Below are positions 1 to 10,574 of a stretch of DNA of 34,302 nt, piece after piece; position 1 is the stretch's first letter; every line of letters starts with the position of its first letter. The notes below the pieces were generated by a model that did no database searches, was not told where the DNA came from, and saw only the letters and a program-made list of their open reading frames with translations. The stretch comes from Chromera velia (Eukaryota > Sar > Chromeraceae), in contig JAHBMJ010000869.1 of NCBI GenBank assembly GCA_018398765.1, forward strand, positions 5,001 to 39,302, given 5' to 3'. The position numbers and the translations under genes are program-made.

Positions 1-12
1 CCCTTGTTGCAG

Positions 13-430
13 GAGGTTCCCATGATCAGACGAAGCTTCTGCCCCTGAAGCCCGGAGTTGGTGAGTGAGTTTGTTTTTCCTTTTTTCTTCGTCGGTTCTT
101 GCTTTTCTTTTGTCTTTCCCTCTCTTTCCCCTTCTTCCCTCCCGTCGAGGCTTATGAATGACTCTCTGTTGGCATGCCGACTGATGCCGCCTGGATGTCT
201 GGGTGGGTAATGGATGGCCTCCTTGGCTCGTCTTCGGTTTCCTTTGCAGCGATGACGTCCGGAAAGACGTGCGTGTATGAGTGCATGCGGGTATGGGAAA
301 TTTTTCGCAGTAGTTCTGTGTATTGTCTGTCTGTTTGTCTTTCTCTGTCTCTCTCTCTCAGTCTGTGTGCCTCTCTGTCTCTGTCTGTTTGTGCGTATGT
401 TGTGTGTGTGTGTGCGTGCGTGTGTATTGT

Positions 431-472
<42 letters not shown>

Positions 473-558
473 CTCTGTGTGTGTGCGTGTGTATTGTGTG
501 TGTGTGTGTGTGAATGTGTATGTGTATGTGTATGTGTGTGTATGTGTGTATGTGTGTA

Positions 559-602
<44 letters not shown>

Positions 603-1075
603 GTGTATGTGTGTGTGTGTTTATGTATGGCCGAACGTGTGCAGCAATCATGGCGTTCAACGCCATGCTTGAAGGCGCAGAGGGAGTGACGATCGTGCCG
701 ATTGGGTTGAATTACTTTCAGGCAAGTCAGCATAGGCAGGCAAGCAGCCAGGCAGTGAGGTGGGGTGTTACCAGGCTGGAGGATCCATGAAGGAAGAGAA
801 AGGAAGAAGGATTGAAAATGAGGGAGGGGGGACTTCAGAAAACGAAAGCACGGCATCCTCTTCTTATTTCTTTTTTGCTGCTTTGTTCTCGCACTTCTGA
901 GGAGTTCCACGCAACACCAAGCTGCTTCTTGCACGACGAGTAATGATTCTCTCCGCCTATTCGTCCTTCTGTGCAAGGATGGCAAACTGCAAACTCAAGC
1001 GTTGGCCAGGTGTTTGTGTTTTTTTTCCTTTCCGAGAGATTTCCTGAGGAAGAACACGTGCTTCCTTCGTTTATT

Positions 1076-1128
<53 letters not shown>

Positions 1129-1283
1129 ATGTGTGTGTGCAGGCCCATCGCTTCAGATCTCAAGCAATGATTGAGGTTAGCGTGCTCGAGTCCCTTTTCA
1201 TCTTTCTTTCTTTCTTTCTTTTCTTTCTTTCTTTCTTTCTTTCTTTCTTTCCTTCCTTCTTTCTCTCTCTTTCTGTCTCTTTC

Positions 1284-1337
<54 letters not shown>

Positions 1338-1973
1338 CATACAAGCGCACGCACGCATAGGCACCCGCCTCCTTTTTCTTTACGGTAGAAGAGCAAGGGA
1401 AGAACCAACAAAAGGAATTGAAAGGAGCCTTTGAAGATTATTTCCCCCAGGCAGACCAGGCGACTTCCCTACCGTATAGTCTTCTTTCTTCTCATCTCGT
1501 CCTCCATTTATCTGTGGCGACTCCATTCGCCCTCCCTCCCCCCACTGCACACACAGACACACACACACACATGCACCCCCTTGCCGTCTCCCTCCCTCCG
1601 CCCTTCTTCTGCAGATCGGGATGCCATTCGAAATTCCCCCAGAGCTTCCAGAGAGGTACGGAGACACACTCACTGGCTGATACAGGAACGCTCTCGGCTT
1701 GTGTGCCCATATATTCCTTTCCTGTGTATTTCTTGTCTCCCTGTGTATTTGTGCAATTCTTCTTTTTTCTTTTTGTGTCTGTCTTTTGCAGCTCGATTTT
1801 TTGCTTATTGTCTGCCTTGTCTTTGCATATCTTTTTGAACGCTTCAAAGCATCCTTCGAGCTCTGTGTTTGTGGCCTGCTTGGAAGAACTCCAAGACCAA
1901 GGAAGGAAAGAAGAAAGCAAAAGGAAATGAAGAAAACCGCTACAGACTCTCACCCTGCCTGTCAGTCTGTCAG

Positions 1974-2072
<99 letters not shown>

Positions 2073-2441
2073 GTATCAGCAAGCAGAGGGCAAAGAGAAA
2101 TTCGGACCAGTGAACGAATTTCTTGCACACGTCGAAAAGGTAATTTGGGTCTTTCTCTCAGATCTCCGCCTCCCCCCCTTTTCTTGCCCTTGCCCTTCTT
2201 CTCAGTGACTCCTGCTGCTCTTTGCCTCTTCTCCATTCGTTCGCGTGGATTTGCTCGCATCCGTCTATCGTAATTTCTGTACGGGTGTGGATGTCTTTCT
2301 GTCGAAGATTAGCAAGGCGAAAAGAAGAAAAATTAATTGTCGATTTGACTGTGTGTCTGTCCATTTGTTTCTCTAAGTGTCTGTCTGTCCAAGTACGTCG
2401 CAGAGAAGACAAAGGAGAGAAGTGCGAGAAGAGAAAGGAGA

Positions 2442-2478
<37 letters not shown>

Positions 2479-5329
2479 CAGAGGATGAACGAGGTGATTG
2501 TCACAGCGGCAAACTTCCAGGAACAACAGATGATCAGACTGTCAGTTCGTCAGCCAGTCAGTCAGTCAGTCACTGAGGGGCGGAGCCTCAGTAGAGAAAT
2601 TGGGTCGACCGGCTTTCTTGGTTATTACCAGAGAAATTGTCGCTCAGGTCTTTCATACTTTCAACATGCCTCTGACATCTCGAGATGACGGGGGGTAAAT
2701 AAGAACAGATTTTTCTTGAATTTTCAAGAGGTGCTTCCCTTTATTTTCGTATCTGTCCATCAGATCTTCCAACATCCGACAGGCGTTTTCTGTGCAATCC
2801 TCAATGCACGTTCCGAAAACCTTGCTGACTAGAGAGAGCATGAGTGATCGCGAAAGGGCCTTTGCTATCCTAAAGTGTCTGCCTGAATTTTGATCTCAAA
2901 AACAAAAAACGTACGCACCTTCATTCGGTTCCTCTTTTTGTCCGTTTATTCATCCTCTCTCCTCGCATCCATGCATGCAGCTGCGTGACTCTGTACCCTC
3001 CTGAGAGAATGAGACTGAGACCCAATTTGGTCTTCCAACTAGCTCAGGTCGGGTCGGGGGGTGCCTGGGGGGCGGCGCTGGGATAGCAATCGAAACCCGA
3101 TCTATGAACGGCTGATGAACGAGAGATCTTCTGAACTGAGGGAGTTCTGTGGAAATTAGGGAAAGGGGATAGAATTTTAGAGACCGGTTTTTTTCTTCCT
3201 TTCGTTTTTCTTCTCTCTCCCTCTCTCCTTCGGTTTTCCGCTTCTGAAAAAGTTACTTCCCTCCTCTACTTTGCGCAACGGCTTTTTCTTTTCAACCTGG
3301 CTCGCTGCATTCAAAGTGTTTTGTGCGATTTGGTGCTACCACTTTTTGTTTGGCATGCCCCACTCTGTCCAGATTTGCTTATGAGTGCCGGACGCCCAGG
3401 GAAGGACTAGATAAGATAAGGGTGAGAGACTGTTTGTTTTTGTCAACATTGAATCTCTGATGCTTTCTGTCTGTCTTTCTTTCGCTTTTCTTTCTTGATT
3501 GTGCAGAAGTTTGCGAAGCTGTTCTCACTGTACAAAAGCACGGCAGGTCTGTCTATCTCTCTTTGTGTCTGAAGGGGAAGCATAAAGTCGGAGGAGAGTT
3601 TTTTCTTTTTTCAGCTGCGTCTCTCTTCTTGGTTTACTTGACGGGGGGAAACAGCTTCATCATTCCGCGAAGTCTCTCAGAGATTTTCACTTTTGCTCCT
3701 CATTTTTGCTTTGAGGAGTGAAAAGAAAAAGAGGGAAGTAAGAAGGGCTGAATGTGTGTGCACATTTTTGGAGAAAAAAACGTTGTGTCTGGGTCAGTCA
3801 CTGACATGGAGTGATCGCCCTTTTTTCTGCCTTTGCCGCTCCTTTTCGCGTCGTTTCTTTCCCACGTGTGTCTATTTAGCTCTCTCTCTCTCTTCTGACA
3901 CAGTCATTCGTTTGTCTACTTGAATTCCCTGCGTGTGTCTATTTAGCTCTTTTTTTACACAATCATTCCTTCGTGCACTTGCATTCGCTTCCCATCCATC
4001 CGCTTTCTCCTCTCAATCACCTCCCTGTTCGCAGAGCTTCTCGTCCTTGGGGACCGGTTGGAAGCATATCGTCAGTCAGTCGGATGATTGAATGATTGGA
4101 TCCCCAAAAAAATGGACATGAGATGAAGATCTCGAATCGGAGAAGAATCGTTGTTTCGCTCAGTTTGCACGTTTGTCGAAATGAGTAGTGTTCAGTCACA
4201 AGCTCGAAGGGTAAGCGACAGCATCGTTTTCTCTTCTTTTCATCGCCTTTCTTTCCTTTCCTTTGACTCACTTACTGACTAGGAGTCGCATCGGTTTGAG
4301 TGTGTGCAAAACTGACTCGCTGGGGTGTAATTTCAATCCATTGAAGATTCACGTGTGTGACTGAAAAGAACAAGACAGATTCCTGCCGACTGATCCATCC
4401 GTGCAGGTGACAGACTTCGAACTTATCGGATAGACGACCATCAAGTGCGTTGCCCTCTGTGATTCTTCCTCTCTCTCTCCGTGCATTCCCTCCCTTTCTT
4501 TTTCTTGTGTGTTGGGAAAGGATTATGAGCGGGAAGCGGCAGGCGAGCCAGGATGGACTGATACATGGTTGAATGAATGGATATGTATCGATGATTCTTT
4601 TTTCGCCACCTTTGTCGTGTAGATTCTTCTGCCAGCATGCACCTCCTTGGCACTGCTGCTAGCTAAGGCGTCCATATGCACTGCAAAGACCCGCTTGAAA
4701 AAGCAGTGCTCTCCCTCCGATGACCTGCTGCACTGTTTGGCTTCCGTTCCGGTCTCTGTCTTCCCTCTCTTCCCTGAATTGAAAAGAAGAAGTTCTTCTC
4801 GTGTCTTCTTTCTTCTCTTCGTAGTCGGCTCTTTTCTCTTTCTGGTTTGACGGACTCCCTCTTCCCTTGTCCCTTTCTGCTTTTTTGAATGCAGGTCTGG
4901 CGGCTACAATTGTCTTTCCCCGCAGGTGAGGCCGCACTGGATCAATCAAGCAAGCAAGCAAGCACATGCTTCGGTGAAGTTTTGGTCCGAATTGCACCCG
5001 CGTACTCTCTCTCTCTTCCCCGCCACCCTTCGTCTGACTATCTCTTTGTCTGTCCGTTTCTTCCCGTCGCTTTTTTTGTGTTTGCTTCCTTTCTTGTTCG
5101 CTCGCGTCGGGCGACGCGAATCAAGCGTCATCTCCTGCGCAGGAGAAAAACCGTTCTGCCGCGACTGCCCGTCCCTAGACATGGAATCCCCTCAGGCAAA
5201 TGCAAAGGGGGAAAGAGCGAGAGGTTGAGAGATGAAATTGTTTTTATTGGAATTTATGCTTTTCTGATTATTTCTCTGCTCTCTCACGCTCTGTGCGTGT
5301 TTGTGTGTGTGTGAGTGTGTGTGTGTGTG

Positions 5330-5392
<63 letters not shown>

Positions 5393-5393
5393 C

Positions 5394-5431
<38 letters not shown>

Positions 5432-5452
5432 TGGTGCGTGTGTGTGTGTGTG

Positions 5453-5489
<37 letters not shown>

Positions 5490-7310
5490 CGTGACGGATC
5501 CACTGTATCGCCGGCCGTGCATTCCTCTCCTCAATTGCCCCCCGGATGAATGCATCGATGGTTGGTTCGATCTGTGCAGCTGTCTGGAAATTGGGTTCCA
5601 ACTTTTGGTCTCTCGTCTTCTCTCTCGCCTTGGGACTTCCGATGCTTCCACTTTGGGGTCAGTGGGTGAGTGTGGTTCCGTGTCACTCGAATGTTCTCTA
5701 CTTCGTGTGCCTATGCGTCTGTCTCTCTTTTCCCCTATGGTGATCCAGGGGACTTATGGCTCTCTCTCCTTTTCTTTCCGCTTTCTCTGTTGGGCGTTTT
5801 TGAGGAGGAGTCGGATCTCGACCTGTTGGCTTTCCTTCTGTTGATGGAGTGGATCCTCTCTGACGAATCTGGGAACAAATGAGTGAAGGAGTGCAAGGAT
5901 GAGTGTCTGGCGAAAGAAAAGAATGAATGAAAGCAGACGGGAAGGCTGTCTCCTTTGGACTGGATGACTTTGAAGAAGTCAAGCAAGTCATGGAATCAAT
6001 AGATGGATCGACGGATGCTTGCACTGTGACAGATAGACACAGACAAATCGGAAGACGCGGTTGAGAGAATGAGAGATCAGAAAAGAAGACAACGTCACAC
6101 ACAGAGAGAGAGGGGAGAGGGGGGGGAGGGAGAGAAGATGGAAAAAGGGAGACACAAAGTATGCATTCTCGCATTTTCTGTATTGGGTCGACAGAGAAAG
6201 CAACGACGCGATATTTACTTTCTTTCCATCTAACTTACTGTATTTCATCATTTTTTGCGTTCTTTTTTTTTTTTCTCTCTCTCTCTCCAATTTCAATCCA
6301 GGACCGATCTGGCTGGTTTGTCTCTGGGCTGCCGAGAGGCACCGATTGAAAGCGCTGCGGGAGAGCAAGGTGAAGGTCAAAGCAACGGACGTTATGGCAT
6401 CGTCAGTCAGTCAGTCAGTCTGTCAGGATGGCACTTCCTGTCCTTCGTTCTGTCCAGAGAGGCAAGCAGATCCTGTCCAGAGATCTGGCTGTTGCCCCCC
6501 CTCTCCATATGTGCAGTATATCGTTCGGACACTCTCTTCGTCTCCTTTGTCTCTGCTAGTCATGTCTCTGTCTGTCAGTCGCTCTCTGAGGGCCTGTGCC
6601 TGCCTGCCCGGTTGTCGTTCTCTCTAATGGCCTTCTCTCTCTCTCCCCTGCCCGGCCTTTCTGTTCGTTGGCTTGAGAAAACTTTTCTTTCCTTTCGCTC
6701 CCTCTTGCTTTCGGCCTCTGTTCGTTCTCTCCCTCCTTCCTGCCGTCCTCCTTTCCTCATTACTCATTGTCTTCCCGTACCCCTCATATCTCGCTCGCTC
6801 ACTCACTCACTCACTCACTCACGTGTGCTCGCAAGGCCTCTCTCTCTGTGCAGGTATAAGATCATTGTTGCTGTCGTCCTCGTCCCTCTGGTCGGTCGTC
6901 AGGCAGGCAGGCAGTCAGTCAGTCGATGAGGCGGCAAAGAAATAGAATCGCCGGCAAGCACGCCAGGGAAGTACTGAAGAGCAACGAAGAAAGAAAGAAA
7001 ATGGATGGACAAAACTGTCAGTGTTCCCTCAAGAGGGCACCATAGGAAATGAGATTCGCCCTTCTAATTGTTTCTCCTTCCTTTCTTTTCCTTTTCAGAA
7101 GAGCACGCAGCGGCTGTGCGACTTTGCTTTCTTGATGCAAAATCTCATTCAACATCCATGCACCCTTTCCTTTCCTCTCCTCTATTCCCTGTCCTCCTTC
7201 CTCCTGCAGGTGAACATTCTGTACGGATCTGTCGTGGGCGTTTTCTTCTTTGAGTGAGTCGGTCCGGGAGGAGAGGGGGGGTGGAAAAACCTTGATGACA
7301 CACACAAGCG

Positions 7311-7366
<56 letters not shown>

Positions 7367-8314
7367 TGAAGAGAGAGAGGGAGTGGGGGGGAGAGAGCAA
7401 GAAAGAGACTCCAGAGACAGAAAGTGCAAAACTCCTTTCACATCGTTGGCATGTGTAGTGTTCCGCGACTTTCCTTGCCCTTCCTCTCTGACAAACCTTT
7501 CAAAAAGTTTTCCTTTGTTGGCCAAAATGGGATTGATCCGGAACAGCATTTCCTTGATAAGTTGGTATCTCGACATCCCTTTCTGTCTGCTCTCACAGAT
7601 TTTCTGCCCGGCTGTGCGCGTGTCTGCTGCAGTGATTGGTACGAACGGTTGCTGTGCGTGGCGGCTGCGGTATGCTTTCTACCCACACTTTACTATCGTG
7701 AGTCAACCTTTTTTACCCCAGTTCTCCGGTCTCCTTCTTTCTTCTCCCTTGGAGTCTTTTTGTGCGCTTCCGTTCTTCGCCTCGGTCTTTCGTGCATGTC
7801 TTTTTAGTTGCTCCGAATGAAACCTACCACAGGAACTAAAAACCTGAATCTAGACTCCGATGAAATAGTTCGAGTCGGGAGAAGACTCCAGATTTGATCA
7901 ATCATTGAATAGCGTGAGCGATTGGTTGACTCATTTTGGAATGACTTTAGTTGCCATGCAACTACAGATCCTCTTCTTTTACGTTTTGTGCGCAACGCAT
8001 GCCGTCAGCATGGCCAAATGCTCTTGCTCTCTTCCGTCCGGCCCTCTCTTCACATCTGCGCCTCTTTCCCCTTCTCATCCCCCTCCCTGCGTGTTGCAGT
8101 GAGTCTCCGGCGAATTGAGGCAGTGATTCCGCTTCTGAGGTCCGCCGGCTTCCTTCCTCCCTTCAAGCTAGGAGATCCCTTCCTTCTTTCCTTCTGACTT
8201 CATATCTTTTCCTCTCTGTACTTGACTCCTTCTTTCTTTCTGGTTTTTCGCATCGACTGTATCGGGCAAAGTCTGTCCGTCAATATGCCTGCCTGCCTTC
8301 CGTCTTTGTCTCTT

Positions 8315-8379
<65 letters not shown>

Positions 8380-10146
8380 CTCTGCCTGTTTTTCGAAGAA
8401 GTTTTGCACTTTTTTGATTTGCGTTTTTCTTTGCATGGAACGCTGCATGCATGCAGATCAATAAGAATCGGGTTTGGCGCAATTTTGCGGCAGTCAGTCC
8501 GGCACTTGCTCAGAGAGACAGGGATGCATTTTTTCGAGGCGGAATGAGCGAGACGATATGTTTGGAGAAGGGGAAGCTGAAGGAAGGGAGAGCAATGGAA
8601 AATAAAAGAAAACTTCAGTAGGAGAGAGGCGGAGAGAGAGAGAGAGAGAGAGAGGCGCTTCTCTCAAGTGTTTCCTTTCAAACGCGAAGCCAGGAAGGTG
8701 CCCTGATTTCTCCATTTTGTTCTTTCTTGCCCTTGTTCGGTATTCTCGACTGTCCTTGATTGCATGACTCTGGTCCTCCCTCGGTCTCTCCTTGCATGTG
8801 CTCAAATTCTTCCCATCGGCTCTTGCAGCATCAACGAGTGGCGACAGGAGGAGCGGGACATCGCGCACATGCGAAATGAAATGCAGTTGCTACTGAGGTC
8901 CGGTAGACGGTATCGATGGCATCTAGGTTGTTTGTTCACTCACGTATTCATATTCCTTGGGGGGGCATTCAAAGGGCACACAAATCCTTCCAAGCGTCTT
9001 ACTTACTTCATCATGAACTCGCAGGCAAAGCAGGAATGGTGTCAATGGAAAGACCTAGGGAAAGACAAGCAAGGAGGAAGAAAAATATCGAATTCAAGAG
9101 AAAAAAGAAGCGGGAGAGGCGTGAGTAAGGATTTCGGAGTTGGGACGTCTGGAGTCTGTCCACTTTTTCCTCTTTCTGTCTTTCTCTCTCAGGTGGAGTA
9201 CGTGGACCTTGCTTATGTATGCTTTGTTGGTTCCTTCGTGTTTCTTTGTCTCCCTCCTTATTTCTTTCGTGTTTCTTTGTCATTATTTCTTGGCATTTCT
9301 CTTTTTTCTTCCCGCATCACTTTCTTCCGTTCCTTCTCTTTTCAGTCCTCACTATCTCTTCTTTTTTCCTTCCTGCTTGTTTGCTTCCTTGCTTGCTTGC
9401 TTCTTTTTTCTTCTCTCGATGTTTGTGTTCTTCAAAGTGTGCCCACATGTTTTTTTCTACTGCGTTTGAGTTGTCTGAACAAACGTGCGTGCATGCGTGC
9501 AGGAAGGTGGTGAAGGACCTCGGAAGCCGCGCAGAGAGCGGCGAGGGGTTCATGGAGGAACTCTATGCCCTCATTCCCCGCATGGTCTGTGTGTCTGTCC
9601 GTCTGTCTGTGTGTCTGTCTGTCTGCCTGTGTGTCTGTCTGTCTGTCTGTCTGTGTGTCTGCCTGTGTGTCTGCCTGTGTGTCTGCCTGTGTGTCTGTCC
9701 GTCTGTCTGTCCGTCTGTCTGTCTGCCTGCCTGCCTGCCTGCCTGCCTGTGTGTCTGTCCGGCTGTCTGGCTGCCTGTCTGGGGGCATTCTTTGACTATC
9801 GGTGTAGTTGTCTTTTCTTGTTCTGCTTTTTGCCTGAGAGGAAAAAAGAAAGGAATAAGAACAACAGGACTTTGCCTGCCTTCCTCCTTCTGCCTGTCGA
9901 GTGTTCATCTGTAGATCTTTCTTTCTATCCGTTTGGCTGGCTGGCTGGTTGGCTGCATGCCTGTCTTCGTCTACAAGCAATCAAGTCTTTCAGACAGTCA
10001 CGCTGTCTTTTCACTATGTCATAATATAGAATTCAATCCCTTTTTCCTTTCTTTCTTGTCGGTCGTTTCCACAGGTGATCGAGCAGGATTCCAGGCGGTT
10101 GGAAGGGAAGCGAGGTCAGTCAGCGAAGGAAGGAAGCCCTCTCTGA
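13..10146 (+). CDS. Glycerol-3-phosphate/DHAP acyltransferase, SCT1/GPT2 type, 3' part (23 exons)
   Basis: Acylates glycerol-3-phosphate or dihydroxyacetone-phosphate at sn-1, the first step of glycerolipid synthesis; the family acts in the ER membrane. Exons: 13-60, 645-721, 1143-1175, 1615-1655, 2073-2139, 2482-2540, 3373-3421, 3507-3546, 4035-4070, 4407-4444, 4895-4925, 5143-5223, 5580-5657, 6302-6401, 6854-6890, 7210-7253, 7633-7697, 8100-8139, 8457-8492, 8829-8897, 9193-9216, 9503-9584, 10075-10146. All phases match, giving 414 residues from a split Gly to TGA. Residues 1-15 carry the GGSHD...LLPLKPGV block, residues 30-40 IVPIGLNYF, and 42-47 AHRFRS. About 155-163 resembles the family's D-x-Q-V site. 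[10 protein letters not shown] at 247-256 precedes [12 protein letters not shown]. Hydrophobic segments lie at about 201-236, 260-285 and 288-307. The catalytic HX4D block is upstream of the window. Exon choice rests on phase and family resemblance; the smallest exons are least certain. Confidence 0.85.
317..622 (+). repeat. (CT)n/(GT)n microsatellite in intron 1
   Basis: CT-rich and then nearly pure GT dinucleotides with GTAT and GTGC variants fill most of intron 1 and end about 20 bases before the acceptor at 644. Long open frames here on either strand (poly His-Thr or Cys-Val) are repeat artefacts. Confidence 0.9.
722..727 (+). promoter_or_regulatory. GC-AG intron 5' splice site
   Basis: The exon ending ...TTT CAG is followed by gcaagt rather than GT. 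Moving the donor to the nearest GT would add four bases and break the frame into the next exon (1143). The GC donor is therefore required by phase, and CAG|GCAAGT is the usual context for GC-AG introns. Confidence 0.7.
1076..1142 (+). repeat. (TC)n-(TG)n tract ending in a 3' splice site
   Basis: A TC run of about 22 bases passes directly into a TG run of about 40 bases that ends gtgtgtgtgcag. The exon coding [11 protein letters not shown] starts at 1143. The TC part can serve as the polypyrimidine tract. Confidence 0.85.
1200..1334 (+). repeat. (TTTC)n then (CT)n microsatellite in intron 3
   Basis: Tetranucleotide TTTC units run from about 1200 to 1255, followed by CT dinucleotides to 1334. 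It lies inside the intron between the exons at 1143-1175 and 1615-1655. Confidence 0.9.
1975..2072 (+). repeat. (TC)n-(TG)n tract ending in a 3' splice site
   Basis: About 55 bases of TC followed by about 40 bases of TG, ending gtgtgtgcag at 2072. The next exon begins at 2073. It has the same architecture and orientation as the tract at 1076-1142. Confidence 0.85.
2445..2481 (+). repeat. (TG)n tract ending in a 3' splice site
   Basis: About 30 bases of TG run into gtatgcag at 2481; the exon coding [11 protein letters not shown] starts at 2482. A purine-rich stretch precedes it, so there is no conventional polypyrimidine tract. Confidence 0.8.
5291..5493 (+). repeat. (TG)n/(TCTG)n microsatellite in intron 12
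   Basis: Interrupted TG and TCTG units fill most of the intron between the exons ending 5223 and starting 5580. The acceptor itself (tctgtgcag, 5571-5579) is about 85 bases further on. Confidence 0.9.
7299..7366 (+). repeat. (CA)n-(GA)n microsatellite in intron 16
   Basis: CA and CG dinucleotides followed by GA dinucleotides, starting about 45 bases after the donor at 7254. It is the reverse complement of the TC-TG arrangement in the other introns, so its polarity is opposite to the gene. Confidence 0.85.
8319..8377 (+). repeat. (TC)n-(TG)n microsatellite in intron 18
   Basis: A TC run (8319-8344) and then a TG run (8345-8377), in the same order as the tracts at 1076 and 1975. Here the acceptor used (8456, ctgcatgcatgcag) is about 80 bases downstream. 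Confidence 0.9.
9585..9780 (+). repeat. (GTCT)n/(GCCT)n microsatellite starting at a 5' splice site
   Basis: The exon ends CGC ATG at 9584, and the intron begins gtctgtgtgtctgtccgtct and continues in degenerate GTCT, GTGT and GCCT units for about 195 bases. The donor hexamer is thus the first repeat unit. Confidence 0.85.
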
Positions 10147-10332
10147 GACAACAAACCAGCAAGCACCTTGTGTAGAGGTGTGGTGTGTACTTGCACATCA
10201 TACAGAGGAAGTGGAGAAGAAGAGGAGAGCAGCGAGGTGCCGCCCAAGGAAGCAGGAAAGCCGGGAGGGAAAGTGAATGACGGAGCGAATGGATACGTTC
10301 TGGAGGAAACTGTCCCCTGATACTCTTCGTCC

Positions 10333-10366
10333 CTCCTTCTTCCTTCCTTCCTTCCTTCCTTCCTTC

Positions 10367-10400
<34 letters not shown>

Positions 10401-10425
10401 CTCTCTCTCTCTCTCTCCCTCTCTC

Positions 10426-10468
<43 letters not shown>

Positions 10469-10470
10469 TT

Positions 10471-10506
<36 letters not shown>

Positions 10507-10574
10507 TTTTCTTTCTTTCCCTGGTTTTTTTTTTTTTTCGTCTTTTCTTTCTTTCTTTCTTTCTTTCTTTCTTT
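10333..10574 (+). repeat. (TTCC)n/(TTTC)n/(CT)n microsatellite after the acyltransferase gene
   Basis: About 240 bases of TTCC, TTTC and CT units with a T run near 10526. It starts about 190 bases after the stop at 10146 and may lie in the 3' UTR. No AATAAA-type signal is obvious between stop and repeat. Confidence 0.9.

Noticed and set aside
152-985. Long open frames of His-Thr or Cys-Val repeats, and similar Ser-Leu, Lys-Glu and Phe-Leu frames at other microsatellites
   Set aside because: They are translations of dinucleotide and tetranucleotide repeats inside introns, open on several frames at once, with no domain.
4647-4850. Open frame after the acceptor-like ctgccag at 4634
   Set aside because: The phase required from the exon ending 4444 meets a TAG within nine codons, whereas joining 4444 to 4895 restores the family's D-x-Q-V site.
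7100-7209. Possible extra acyltransferase exon starting KSTQRLCDF
   Set aside because: It is open and in phase after an acceptor-like ccttttcag. However, joining the exon ending 6890 directly to 7210 gives the continuous hydrophobic VPL-VNILYGS segment expected for the family, and the extra segment has no counterpart.
7599-7632. Earlier acceptor (ctctcacag) for the exon at 7633
   Set aside because: Using it would run into a stop in the required phase; the ctgctgcag acceptor at 7632 keeps the frame.
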